Below the pieces are notes generated by a model. That model was not told where the DNA came from. It saw only the letters and a list, made by a program, of their open reading frames with translations, and ran no database searches. Below are positions 20,125 through 27,581 of a DNA stretch of 64,000 nucleotides, piece after piece. Where the stretch lies: the IMG/VR virus record IMGVR_UViG_3300030419_006726, positions 73,977 through 137,976 of that record. One strand, 5' to 3'. The translations under genes and the position numbers were made by a program. Every line of letters starts with the position of its first letter. Position 1 is the first letter of the stretch. This DNA comes from a virus.

Positions 20125-20131
20125 GTAAGTG

Positions 20132-21064
20132 ATGCAAGAAAAGCTCCAAATTTTAACTGATGTTCTCGGACGATTTAAAAAGTCAAACGATGAACACCTT
20201 TTTCGTTGTCCGTATTGCGAACATTCTAAGTACAAATTCTCCGTCAACATTGACAAGAATGTATACAAGTGTTGGATTTGTGATGCGAGAGGTCGTCATT
20301 TAAGGCGAGTCGTCCGACGTTTTGGAACATTCAAGCAGCGCCAAGCTTGGGATCAACTGACAGATGAAGTTGATTTAACTTCGTTTGATTCTATTTTTGA
20401 TCCTGCAATTGAATTAGAGACCGAACAAACGGTTGATTTGCCAAGTGAATTTATATCATTGGCAAATAAAAATCTTCCGATTACGTCAAAGCCGGCCATG
20501 AAATATCTCAGAGACCGCGGCGTAACAAGGTCTGATATTCTTAAATGGAAAATTGGATATTGCTCATCGGGCCAATATGAAAATAGAATAATTGTACCAT
20601 CATTTAGAGACGATGGATATGCAAACTACTTTGTCGCGAGAACATATTCAAAACATTGGAAGCGATATTTGAATCCACCGGCTAGCAATAATGTTGTATT
20701 CAACGAGCTTTATATTGATTGGAATAGTGATCTTTGTATTGTTGAGGGAGTTTTTGATGCTATTGTTGCCGGCAATGCTGTGCCCCTTTTGGGCTCTTCT
20801 TTGCGTGAAAATTCAAAACTTGTTCAGCAAATTGTAAAGCACGACACGCCAGTTTATCTTGCCCTAGATCCTGACGCAAAGGCCAAAGAGCAGAAGATTG
20901 CAAAGATGTTTATGCAATATGATATTGAGCTATACAAGGTTGATGTTTCTGGTTTTGATGATGTTGGCGAGATGACAAAAGAAGAATTTAAAAATTGTAA
21001 ACGAAATGCTGCATTTATAAAAATGGATAACTATTTATTATACGAAGCGCTTAATGCCATATGA
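20132..21064 (+). CDS. DNA primase (zinc-binding plus Toprim)
   Basis: About 310 residues. The N-terminal zinc module has C26, C29, C47 and C50 (CPYC and CWIC pairs), as in CHC2-type primase fingers. The Toprim domain shows V-E-G-V-F-D (E205, D209) followed by L-A-L-D-P-D (D246, D248), the metal-binding acidic set for primer synthesis. Size and order match T4 gp61-type and DnaG-type primases without a fused helicase. It would make RNA primers for lagging-strand synthesis with a phage helicase not present here. A GTG at 20129 is an alternative start. No Shine-Dalgarno is seen; the overlapping promoter suggests leaderless translation. Confidence 0.88.
   Translation: MQEKLQILTDVLGRFKKSNDEHLFRCPYCEHSKYKFSVNIDKNVYKCWICDARGRHLRRVVRRFGTFKQRQAWDQLTDEVDLTSFDSIFDPAIELETEQTVDLPSEFISLANKNLPITSKPAMKYLRDRGVTRSDILKWKIGYCSSGQYENRIIVPSFRDDGYANYFVARTYSKHWKRYLNPPASNNVVFNELYIDWNSDLCIVEGVFDAIVAGNAVPLLGSSLRENSKLVQQIVKHDTPVYLALDPDAKAKEQKIAKMFMQYDIELYKVDVSGFDDVGEMTKEEFKNCKRNAAFIKMDNYLLYEALNAI
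21030..21041 (+). promoter_or_regulatory. Putative late element ACTATTTATTAT inside primase 3' end
   Basis: Identical over 12 bases to the element at 14559. It lies in the primase coding end, 32 bases before the next start codon and its GAGGAAA ribosome site. Conservation inside coding sequence argues that the element has a function of its own. Confidence 0.4.
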
Positions 21065-21073
21065 GGAAACATT

Positions 21074-21409
21074 ATGAAAATTACAAAATCTAAACTACGT
21101 CAAATTATTATGGAGGAGCTTGAAGGAGAAGATCCAGCACCTGAGCCCGTTGCAGATGCGCCGGCAGCTGTCTCCCATAGTGCCCCCGAAACTTCAATGG
21201 CTGCGGGCATGCCAGCAGTTACCGCCGGCGATTTTGAAGGAATGGCCCATGCCGCAATTGCAGCAATTGTGCAATTGGCATCCGAAGCCGGCGTTGATTT
21301 GGATATTTCATCTGGCCAGCCTCCAGTTGAGCCAGAACCCCCCATGCAAGAGGGCGATATCTCATTGGACGAACTAAAGAAGCTAATTAAGTCTGAGCTT
21401 TTAGGGTAG
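21074..21409 (+). CDS. MKITK-family small protein (putative capsid cargo)
   Basis: A 111-residue protein beginning MKITKSKLRQIIMEEL, the cassette shared with the genes at 25470, 26155, 26406, 26681 and 37128. The sequence I-M-E (residues 12-14) fits the [I/L]-x-E preference of T4 gp21, with cleavage predicted after E14. The remaining body is Ala/Pro/Glu-rich and acidic, with a helical Ala/Ile segment near residues 54-75 and a C-terminal L-K-K-L-I-K-S-E-L-L-G. I infer an internal head protein targeted by its propeptide. No enzymatic motif visible. Confidence 0.6.
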   Translation: MKITKSKLRQIIMEELEGEDPAPEPVADAPAAVSHSAPETSMAAGMPAVTAGDFEGMAHAAIAAIVQLASEAGVDLDISSGQPPVEPEPPMQEGDISLDELKKLIKSELLG

Positions 21410-21415
21410 TTCAAG

Positions 21416-22000
21416 ATGGACAAGACATTACTTGAATTCATCAGAAAAGAAATAAGCACAGTTAAGAAAGCTAAAACATTTTTGTTGGAATCGCCTGGGC
21501 AACAAGGCGCCATGGCACAGCCTGGAATGGAAGATTTGGCGGATAGTATTCAGTCGATGGTGAAGGGTTTATCGCTTGAGGAGGTTTCTGAATTATTTTC
21601 TGTAGTTTTCAGCGGGCTTGAAGGTGGTGCTGAACAAATGAAGAGTTATGAAGAGCCAGATCAAAGTCCTGAGCCAGAGACTCTTTATGTCCCAGGCGCG
21701 GAAGGCAGACCTCAGATGGGTTTCCGCGAAGAGTTGATCAGAACAATAAAAGAAGTTTTAGAAGAGGGTTTGGACGATTACCACGATTTTATGGATCCAG
21801 TTTCGATGGTTACTGGAGATAGTGGCCCAGCTTCGATGGGTGATGAAGAGTTAAATGAACTAGAAGGAGCTAGAGAGTTTGCAGATGTGTTTCATGAAAA
21901 ATATAATGATCATCAAGATCCTGCGCTTGGTTCCGCATCCGATGCAGCTTATGAAATGAGCTTATCTTTGGAGCAGTTTTTCTCTGGCACTAAGTCATAA
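21416..22000 (+). CDS. Hypothetical acidic protein beside MKITK gene
   Basis: A 194-residue, strongly acidic protein starting 6 bases after the previous stop. It opens MDKTLLEFIRKEISTVKKAK, a basic amphipathic helix similar in character, but not sequence, to the MKITK cassette. The rest alternates helical acidic segments with Pro/Glu loops and ends in a short hydrophobic helix. No motif recognised. Proximity to the preceding MKITK gene and its similar composition suggest another head-internal or scaffold-like protein, but this is inference. A promoter follows it at once, so it ends its transcription unit or is read through. Confidence 0.5.
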   Translation: MDKTLLEFIRKEISTVKKAKTFLLESPGQQGAMAQPGMEDLADSIQSMVKGLSLEEVSELFSVVFSGLEGGAEQMKSYEEPDQSPEPETLYVPGAEGRPQMGFREELIRTIKEVLEEGLDDYHDFMDPVSMVTGDSGPASMGDEELNELEGAREFADVFHEKYNDHQDPALGSASDAAYEMSLSLEQFFSGTKS

Positions 22001-22005
22001 ATTCC

Positions 22006-22034
22006 TTGATAAGTTATCAATAGTATGTTATATT
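22006..22034 (+). promoter_or_regulatory. Strong sigma70-like promoter with operator over -35
   Basis: TTGATA (22006-22011), a 17-base spacer, and TATATT (22029-22034) with an upstream TG at 22026-22027 that makes an extended -10. A perfect 7+1+7 inverted repeat, TTGATAAGTTATCAA (22006-22020), covers the -35 box and is an operator candidate. It sits 32 bases before the start of the SbcD-SbcC fusion gene and fits an early or middle phage promoter. Confidence 0.65.
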
Positions 22035-22065
22035 AAATAGGTACACTTATGTTTAGGGAGGACGT

Positions 22066-25000
22066 GTGCCTAAATTTGCTCACATTGCTGATACTCATAT
22101 CAAGAACCTGAAGTATCATTACGAATATCGGATTGTTTTCGATCAACTTTACGAAAAACTAAAAGAAGAACAAGTTGATTACATCATTCATTGCGGAGAT
22201 ATTGCACACACAAAGACGCAAATCTCACCAGAGTTTGTAGAGTTATGTACTGACTTCTTTCGCAATCTCGGAGATATCGCTCCAACGCATATTGTACTTG
22301 GCAACCATGATGGCAATTTGCGTAATTCAAGCCGCCAGGACGCGCTTACACCAATTGCAGATGCACTGCAGCACCCCAACATTTTTCTTCATAAAAACTC
22401 TGGAGAAGTAAAACTTGATGATAATTACTGTTTGAACGTGTTGTCGGTTTTCGATGAAGAGAACTGGATCCAACCCAGTGACCCAAGTGCAATCAATATT
22501 GCTCTTTATCATGGATCCATTTCTGGGGTAAAGACTGATACCGGCTGGATAATGGAGAGTGGCGAGCATGATATCAGCATTTTTAATAATCATGATTTTG
22601 GTTTTCTTGGGGATATACACAAGACCAACCAAGCCCTAGATTCAGAAGGTCGAATCAGATACCCAGGCAGCACGATTCAACAGAATCACGGCGAGACAAA
22701 TGACAAGGGATTGTTGCTTTGGGATATTAAAGATAAAGATAATTTTACTTGTGAACATGTTGCTTTTAAAAACCCAAAGCCGTTCATCACGATTGAGCTG
22801 ACAACAAAGGGTCGAATCCCCAAGCGAAAAACAATCCCATCAGGCGCCCGCTTGCGACTTGTCAGTAATAACAATTTGCCGCTCGATGTTATGAAGAAGG
22901 CGGTCAACACTGCAAAGTATCGATTCAAACCAGAAAGCATATCTTTTCTTAATCGTGCCGCTGGACAAAGAGGCAATGTTGAAGAATTGACAACAAACTT
23001 GTTTCAGGAAGATCTTCGCGATCTTGTTGTGCAGCAAGAGTTTATCGAAGAGTATCTAAAAGACTATGAAGTAGAGAGCGACTTACTTGAAAGAGTAATC
23101 AGGCTCAATGAGAAGTATAATAAGATTGCCGAAGAGAATGAGGAAGTTTCAAGAAATATTAACTGGAAATTGAAAAGTTTTGAGTGGGATAACTTATTCA
23201 ACTATGGGGAGGGAAACAAGATAGACTTTTCTAAGCTTAATGGTATAGTTGGAATATTTGGAAAGAATTATTCCGGAAAGAGCAGCGTAATCGATGGCAT
23301 GCTTTATACGATGTTTAATTCCACATCTAAGAAGGAGAGGAAGAATCTAAACGTCATTAATCAAAATCAGGAATCTGCAACCGGAAAAGTCGAGATAGAA
23401 GTTGGAAACAAAACATATGTTATTGAGAGAAGTTCTGAAAAATATATTAAACGATTGAAAGGAGAAGAGACTTTAGAAGCCAAGACTGACCTTGAGTTCC
23501 ACTCGGTTGATAAAGTTATGGATCAAAACATTAGCGAGAATGGTCTAACAAGAAACGATACAGATAAGAATATTCGGAAGAAGTTCGGAACGCTCGATGA
23601 CTTTCTTTTGACAGCGATGTCCTCGCAACTTGACTCCCTATCTTTTGTCAAAGAAGGGTCAACAAAGCGTAAGGAAATTCTTGCAAAGTTTCTGGACCTA
23701 GAGATTTTTGAAAAGAAGTTCAAGCTCGCAAAAGAGGATACAGTCAATATCAAGGGCGCTCTACGTCGACTTGAGGGCAAAGAGTTTGATGAAGATATTT
23801 CTATAGCAAAAGAGCAGCTTGAAGAAAACGAAGAAGTTCTAAAGACACAGAAGCACAAGTGCGAAAGTATTCAAACTGAAATTGCACTATTGAACTCAGA
23901 ATTGGCGACGATAACCAATAAAATTGAATCAATTCCAACAGAGATTATTGATGTCGTTAAAGTGCAAAATAATATTCGATCTAAAAAGAATCAAGTAATT
24001 TCCTTACTTTCTCAGAACGATGAATATAAGATTCAGCGAAAAGACAAAGAAACATTGTATCAGAAAATTTCTGAGTTTCTTGACGTGTTTGATGTTGAGA
24101 GCGTCAATAAGAAAAAGGAAACAATCGATCACTTGGTTGAAACAATTTCAGATCTAGAAGGCAATCTGTCTCTCAAGCAGGAGGAGCTTAATAGAAATCA
24201 AAAGAAGTGCCAACTCCTTGACGGAATTCCCTGCGGTAGCTCCTTTCCTTCTTGCAAGTTTATTAAGGATGCACACGTTGCAACAGCAATGCTTCCAGTC
24301 AACTTGGATGAGATATCTTCCCTGGAAGAGAAGACGACAATTTTTCAAGAAGAACTTGAGAACATGAATCCGCAGAAGATCAATGATCATTTGCGGAAAT
24401 ACGAACAGTTGCTGTCGAGAAAGACAGAAGTAACCAGCAATATTGCAGACTTGAATTTGAAAATTGAAAGAAACTCATCTGTTGTCGAGAGGACAAAAAA
24501 TGACCTTGAAAAGCTACAAGAGACGCTAGCACAATATGAAGAAAACAAGGAAGCAATTGAAAATCTTGAAGAACTAACACGTCAGCAAGTCGTCTTGACA
24601 AAGACGATCAGACGCGAGACCACATCCTTCAAAAAGTGTGAAAATAAGATTATGCAACTTTACAAGGATAACGGATCTCTAGAACAAAAACTTGAGCACC
24701 TTATCGAGCAAAAAAACGAACTTCAAGATTTAAGAGAGGAGTATTCTGCCTATGATCTCTATATGCGCTGCATGCACTCAAACGGAATCGCTTATGATAT
24801 TATCAAGAAGAAGCTTCCGGTAATCAATGAAGAGGTCGCAAAAGTTCTTGCAAACATCGTTGACTTCGAAGTTTTCTTTGACGATGATGGAAAGCGCTTA
24901 AACATTTTCATTAAGCATCCAAATCACGATGCCCGTCCGCTTGAAATGGGTTCGGGCGCCGAAAAAACAATTGCGGCCATGGCCATCCGGCTTGCATTGC

Positions 25001-25221
25001 TTTCTGTTTCGAATCTTCCAAAGGGCGATATTTTTATTCTGGATGAGCCTGGAACTGCTCTAGATCCAGAAAACCTTCAAGGCTTTGTTAGCATCTTGGA
25101 CATTATTAAATCGTATTTCAATACAGTTTTGTTGATCTCGCATATGGATGCGCTCAAGGATATTGTTGACATGACCATTGATATTGAGAGAAAAAACGGG
25201 TATGCTTTTGTGAATCAATAA
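22066..25221 (+). CDS. Single-chain SbcD-SbcC (gp47-gp46) recombination nuclease
   Basis: A 1051-residue protein with GTG start and AGGGAGG site. Residues 1 to about 330 are an Mre11/SbcD/gp47 phosphoesterase: HIADTH (D9, H11), GDIAH (D45), GNHD (N80, H81), YHGS (H149) and GDIH (H185). From about 365 the chain is Rad50/SbcC/gp46: Walker A G-K-N-Y-S-G-K-S (399-406), long coiled-coil arms, a hook region with C723 and C730 (spaced six apart, not the usual CxxC), signature G-S-G-A-E-K (962-967) and Walker B I-L-D-E-P (D993, E994). In T4 the two parts are separate subunits that resect ends for recombination-dependent replication. Fusion fixes a 1:1 ratio. Both active sites look intact. Confidence 0.9.
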   Translation: MPKFAHIADTHIKNLKYHYEYRIVFDQLYEKLKEEQVDYIIHCGDIAHTKTQISPEFVELCTDFFRNLGDIAPTHIVLGNHDGNLRNSSRQDALTPIADALQHPNIFLHKNSGEVKLDDNYCLNVLSVFDEENWIQPSDPSAINIALYHGSISGVKTDTGWIMESGEHDISIFNNHDFGFLGDIHKTNQALDSEGRIRYPGSTIQQNHGETNDKGLLLWDIKDKDNFTCEHVAFKNPKPFITIELTTKGRIPKRKTIPSGARLRLVSNNNLPLDVMKKAVNTAKYRFKPESISFLNRAAGQRGNVEELTTNLFQEDLRDLVVQQEFIEEYLKDYEVESDLLERVIRLNEKYNKIAEENEEVSRNINWKLKSFEWDNLFNYGEGNKIDFSKLNGIVGIFGKNYSGKSSVIDGMLYTMFNSTSKKERKNLNVINQNQESATGKVEIEVGNKTYVIERSSEKYIKRLKGEETLEAKTDLEFHSVDKVMDQNISENGLTRNDTDKNIRKKFGTLDDFLLTAMSSQLDSLSFVKEGSTKRKEILAKFLDLEIFEKKFKLAKEDTVNIKGALRRLEGKEFDEDISIAKEQLEENEEVLKTQKHKCESIQTEIALLNSELATITNKIESIPTEIIDVVKVQNNIRSKKNQVISLLSQNDEYKIQRKDKETLYQKISEFLDVFDVESVNKKKETIDHLVETISDLEGNLSLKQEELNRNQKKCQLLDGIPCGSSFPSCKFIKDAHVATAMLPVNLDEISSLEEKTTIFQEELENMNPQKINDHLRKYEQLLSRKTEVTSNIADLNLKIERNSSVVERTKNDLEKLQETLAQYEENKEAIENLEELTRQQVVLTKTIRRETTSFKKCENKIMQLYKDNGSLEQKLEHLIEQKNELQDLREEYSAYDLYMRCMHSNGIAYDIIKKKLPVINEEVAKVLANIVDFEVFFDDDGKRLNIFIKHPNHDARPLEMGSGAEKTIAAMAIRLALLSVSNLPKGDIFILDEPGTALDPENLQGFVSILDIIKSYFNTVLLISHMDALKDIVDMTIDIERKNGYAFVNQ

Positions 25222-25246
25222 ACTACTTATAGGCAGGAGAAATATT

Positions 25247-25468
25247 ATGTCCAGCCACGAAGAATGTGCCGAATGTGCCCGGCAACCTAGTTTATTAGAT
25301 AGAATTTTAGAAAGAGCGATATCCCGAAAGTTGTTGGTGTTCTTGACGGCCACCGGCTTGATGACCTATTCGACCCTCGATTCTGAAACATGGGGCTTAA
25401 TTGCCGTTGTGTATATCGGTGGTCAATCAGTCGTTGATATGATGAAAGCATATCGTCACGGAGGTTAG
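25247..25468 (+). CDS. Small membrane protein, holin-like
   Basis: A 73-residue protein with AGGAGA upstream. The N-terminus has two Cys pairs (E-E-C-A-E-C). Two hydrophobic segments follow, about residues 28-44 and 49-65, separated by a short acidic turn, then a basic tail ending in H-G-G. Small size, two membrane helices and a charged tail are holin-like, but no holin family is certain. It starts a block of small, overlapping genes, several of them membrane proteins. ACTACTTAT, a weak match to the late element, lies at 25222-25230. Confidence 0.55.
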   Translation: MSSHEECAECARQPSLLDRILERAISRKLLVFLTATGLMTYSTLDSETWGLIAVVYIGGQSVVDMMKAYRHGG

Positions 25469-25469
25469 A

Positions 25470-25763
25470 ATGAAAATTACAAAAACACAACTTAAACAGA
25501 TTATTAAAGAAGAACTCAAAGCTGTCAAAGAAGCGTTCACTGATTATGGTGACGACCCTCGCGCTGCTGAGTACCACGCTCAAGAATTAATTGATGCTAT
25601 GTATCAAGAACAGGCTGGAAATGTTTGGCACTATATTCAAACTGCCCTTCAGATCTCGCCCGGCGAAGAACAGCGACTGTGGGATATCATCAGAGAAGAT
25701 GCCCAGGACGATCCCGGGGTTGCTCTGCAGGAAGCTAGCTCAAAGAATAAGGAGGCTTTATAA
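25470..25763 (+). CDS. MKITK-family small protein (putative capsid cargo)
   Basis: A 97-residue protein beginning MKITKTQLKQIIKEELK. Its first 51 bases match the 26155 gene at 45 positions. Predicted gp21-type cut after I-K-E (residues 12-14). The body is acidic and helical, with no catalytic or metal motif. It follows the upstream membrane gene by one base and overlaps the downstream gene by one base (TAATG), so the three are translationally coupled. Packaging into the head is inferred from the leader; an alternative is that the basic helix is a membrane-binding tag, given the membrane-protein neighbours. Confidence 0.6.
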   Translation: MKITKTQLKQIIKEELKAVKEAFTDYGDDPRAAEYHAQELIDAMYQEQAGNVWHYIQTALQISPGEEQRLWDIIREDAQDDPGVALQEASSKNKEAL

Positions 25764-26158
25764 TGTTACAGCCAGTTTTAGAATTAATTGGAGGCTTGTT
25801 GGTCCAGGCTCATGGTTTGGTTGTCTTAGTTGCGGCATTTTGTTACGATATCCTTTATTACTTGCACGTAGAGGCACCTAGGTTAGAGGGTTTGTTGGTA
25901 GGGGTGTTGTTGGCTTGGCTGCTGCTTCGTAGAGAAAGGCATCCACTCCTACGCGTTTTGAGCGCACCACTTAAGCTGATTTTAGACATCCTAGATTTAG
26001 CTTGGGATCAATTATGCGAAGTAGTTTTGGATCTTTGGGGCACAGCCACAGGCTGGATCCATTCCGGCGTCTCTTGGTGCAGAGATCGCCTACGCGGCGG
26101 CTACGACAGGGTGATGGCCCTATTGGGCAGATTAAAAGAAAAGGTATCAGGAAAATGA
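25763..26158 (+). CDS. Integral membrane protein, unknown
   Basis: A 131-residue protein overlapping the previous stop by one base. Hydrophobic segments lie at about residues 5-33 and 42-56, followed by a double Arg and a long amphipathic, Trp-containing helical tail ending in a basic K-E-K-V-S-G-K. The gene is more GC-rich than its neighbours, with many GGC, GGT and CTG codons. It is flanked on both sides by MKITK genes. It may be a lysis-associated or membrane-remodelling protein; no family recognised. The stop overlaps the next start in an ATGA. Confidence 0.55.
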   Translation: MLQPVLELIGGLLVQAHGLVVLVAAFCYDILYYLHVEAPRLEGLLVGVLLAWLLLRRERHPLLRVLSAPLKLILDILDLAWDQLCEVVLDLWGTATGWIHSGVSWCRDRLRGGYDRVMALLGRLKEKVSGK

Positions 26159-26409
26159 AAATCACAAAAACACAACTTAAAAGAATTATTAAAGAAGAAT
26201 TAAAAGAATACGCCACGGCTCAAGAGCCACCAATGGATAATCCTGGGCCGCCCCCGGGGCGTTTTGAGAAGCTTTTTGAAAAGGGCGCTCCCGGTGATGT
26301 TTTTGCCGAAGCAGTCGCCAGCCAACTGTGGCTAGATGAAGAAAGCGATTTTGAAGCCGTAGTGAGGGCCCTCAAAGATGGTCTGGAAAGGTGGAAAGAG
26401 TATAAATGA
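26155..26409 (+). CDS. MKITK-family small protein (putative capsid cargo)
   Basis: An 84-residue protein. The frame stays open further upstream, but the ATG at 26155 gives the cassette start MKITKTQLKRIIKEELK and overlaps the previous TGA as ATGA, so I take it as the true start. I-K-E at residues 12-14 fits gp21-type processing. A Pro/Gly-rich linker (residues 24-36) leads to a helical acidic domain ending E-R-W-K-E-Y-K, which recalls the R-W-K motif at the ends of the scaffold-like proteins. No enzyme motif. Confidence 0.6.
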   Translation: MKITKTQLKRIIKEELKEYATAQEPPMDNPGPPPGRFEKLFEKGAPGDVFAEAVASQLWLDEESDFEAVVRALKDGLERWKEYK

Positions 26410-26684
26410 AGATCACCAAATTCCAACTTAAACAGATTATTAAAGAAGAGCTACACAAGCTTAAAGAAGGCGGATATGCAGGACACCAGCGGAAGTTTCC
26501 CCGCCCCTTTCCTAAGACTGCAAAGTGGTGGTCTCAAGCATTCAACACGGTTATTGAAGACGAGATTGGTTTTTCAGAACCTACCCCATACCAAAAAAAA
26601 GCTATCTTAGATGGCCTTCGAAGCGTTATGAACGACATGGATTTTCAAGAGCCTGCTGAGCCTCAAGAGCCCGAACTACCATGA
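26406..26684 (+). CDS. MKITK-family small protein (putative capsid cargo)
   Basis: A 92-residue protein beginning MKITKFQLKQIIKEELH, overlapping the previous gene by ATGA. Predicted cleavage after I-K-E at residues 12-14. The middle is basic and aromatic (K-F-P-R-P-F-P-K and K-W-W), then a helical region, then a Pro/Glu tail. The body is unrelated to those of neighbouring MKITK proteins. Cargo function unknown; DNA binding is possible for the basic mid-part but is not shown. Confidence 0.6.
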   Translation: MKITKFQLKQIIKEELHKLKEGGYAGHQRKFPRPFPKTAKWWSQAFNTVIEDEIGFSEPTPYQKKAILDGLRSVMNDMDFQEPAEPQEPELP

Positions 26685-27019
26685 AAATCACAAAATCACA
26701 ACTTAGACAAATTGTTGAGGAAGAACTAAAAGAGGTTAGAGCTAGCATGATGGGTACCGATTGGGCCTCCTTTCCTCCTCGTGATTTTGAGAGCCATGGT
26801 GAAGGTTCGATGGCCGTCAATCAATTGCACCGCACAGAAGAACTTGCAAGAAAGCTACAAGACATGATTTCTAAGGACGACAATCTAGAAGAGTGGGTAG
26901 AGTCGAAAATCACAAAAGCTCAAGATTATTTGTCATCTGTACTAAATTACATGAGCGGCGAAAGAGGTCAGGTCGCCGAATTGCGCAACCAACTTAGCAC
27001 CAATTCTGAACAAAAATGA
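26681..27019 (+). CDS. MKITK-family small protein (putative capsid cargo)
   Basis: A 112-residue protein beginning MKITKSQLRQIVEEELK, ATGA-coupled to the previous gene. The candidate gp21 site is I-V-E (residues 12-14). After the leader come a short loop and a predominantly helical, charged body with no catalytic signature. Its stop overlaps the next start, so this is the last cassette copy in a chain of four consecutive start-stop overlaps (26155, 26406, 26681 and 27016). Confidence 0.6.
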   Translation: MKITKSQLRQIVEEELKEVRASMMGTDWASFPPRDFESHGEGSMAVNQLHRTEELARKLQDMISKDDNLEEWVESKITKAQDYLSSVLNYMSGERGQVAELRNQLSTNSEQK

Positions 27020-27408
27020 GTTGGCGCCTTGTTAAATTGCAGTTATCAAAATTTTGGCTTTGGCTAAAAAAGAACTGGAAAGTAGCCAGTATTGTCGTGT
27101 TGTCTTTGACTGTTGCCTTTTTGTTGAAAAGAGACAGGAGAGTGGTTGCCGAATCCCTGAAGATTGCGCAAGAGAGCTATAAGAATCAGATCGACGCTCT
27201 GAACGAGAGTTACGCAAGAGAAGAGTTGCGCCGTGCAGAAGCTGCCGAAAACTATCAAAATACAGTCGAGAAAATAGAGAGGGACTATTTGAAAGACAAA
27301 AGAAAACTCTCAAATGAAGAAAAGAAGAGACTGAAAGAATTGATCGACTCTTCCCCAGAAGAGCTTGATTTATTAATCGAAGAGGAGTTTGGTTTTGAAA
27401 AAGTATGA
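27016..27408 (+). CDS. Membrane-anchored coiled-coil protein, inner-spanin-like
   Basis: A 130-residue protein with an N-terminal basic/aromatic stretch, one membrane helix at about residues 22-38, then a long charged helix (about 40-115) rich in Glu, Lys, Arg and Ala that is predicted to form a coiled coil. This N-in, helix-out topology is that of Rz-type inner-membrane spanins, which fuse inner and outer membranes at lysis. No sequence-level spanin match can be claimed. It overlaps both neighbours, and the next frame starts inside its 3' end. Confidence 0.5.
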   Translation: MSWRLVKLQLSKFWLWLKKNWKVASIVVLSLTVAFLLKRDRRVVAESLKIAQESYKNQIDALNESYAREELRRAEAAENYQNTVEKIERDYLKDKRKLSNEEKKRLKELIDSSPEELDLLIEEEFGFEKV

Positions 27409-27541
27409 TGAAATAAAAGATTGGCTTGATTCAAGGGGTCTAACAACGGCAGATGTAATCAAGCTTTCTGCAACTTTTGTAATTTCTGTTGGAATCATCG
27501 GGATTATGTTGTATGGAGCGATAGCTGCATTAGTGCTATAA
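27395..27541 (+). CDS. Tiny membrane protein (48 residues, TTG start)
   Basis: An overlooked short frame that starts with TTG at 27395, 7 bases after AGAGGAG (27381-27387), and runs to TAA at 27539-27541. It encodes a polar N-terminus (KKYDEIKDWLDSRG) and one clean hydrophobic segment (about residues 24-48) rich in Ile, Val, Ala and Gly. It overlaps the coiled-coil gene by 14 bases. A single-span peptide beside spanin-like genes may be a holin, an antiholin or a regulator of lysis; this is inference from position. Confidence 0.5.
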   Translation: MKKYDEIKDWLDSRGLTTADVIKLSATFVISVGIIGIMLYGAIAALVL

Positions 27542-27556
27542 AATTATTAAGATTAG

Positions 27557-27565
27557 TGTTATAAT
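27557..27565 (+). promoter_or_regulatory. Extended -10 promoter TGTTATAAT
   Basis: TGTTATAAT is a perfect extended -10 (TG-N-TATAAT) with no good -35 at 17 bases. It lies 16 bases before the start codon of the secreted-protein gene. AAATTAT (27541-27547) and ATAATTT (27561-27567) form an inverted repeat around it. Confidence 0.45.
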
Positions 27566-27581
27566 TTGTTTTGAGGTGTAA

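Larger units (their letters stand above)
25470..26728 (+). repeat. Dispersed 5' coding cassette (about 48-51 bases), four copies
   Basis: Near-identical first 48-51 bases of the genes starting at 25470, 26155, 26406 and 26681; further copies begin at 21074 and, slightly offset, at 37137. Downstream of the cassette the proteins do not look alike. The copies at 25470 and 26155 differ at 6 of 51 positions by my count. This points to duplication or recombination of a start-codon-plus-leader module onto unrelated bodies. Confidence 0.65.

Noticed and set aside
26002-26154. N-terminal extension of the 26155 gene
   Set aside because: It lies wholly inside the upstream membrane-protein gene in another frame. 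The MKITK cassette and ATGA overlap identify 26155 as the start.
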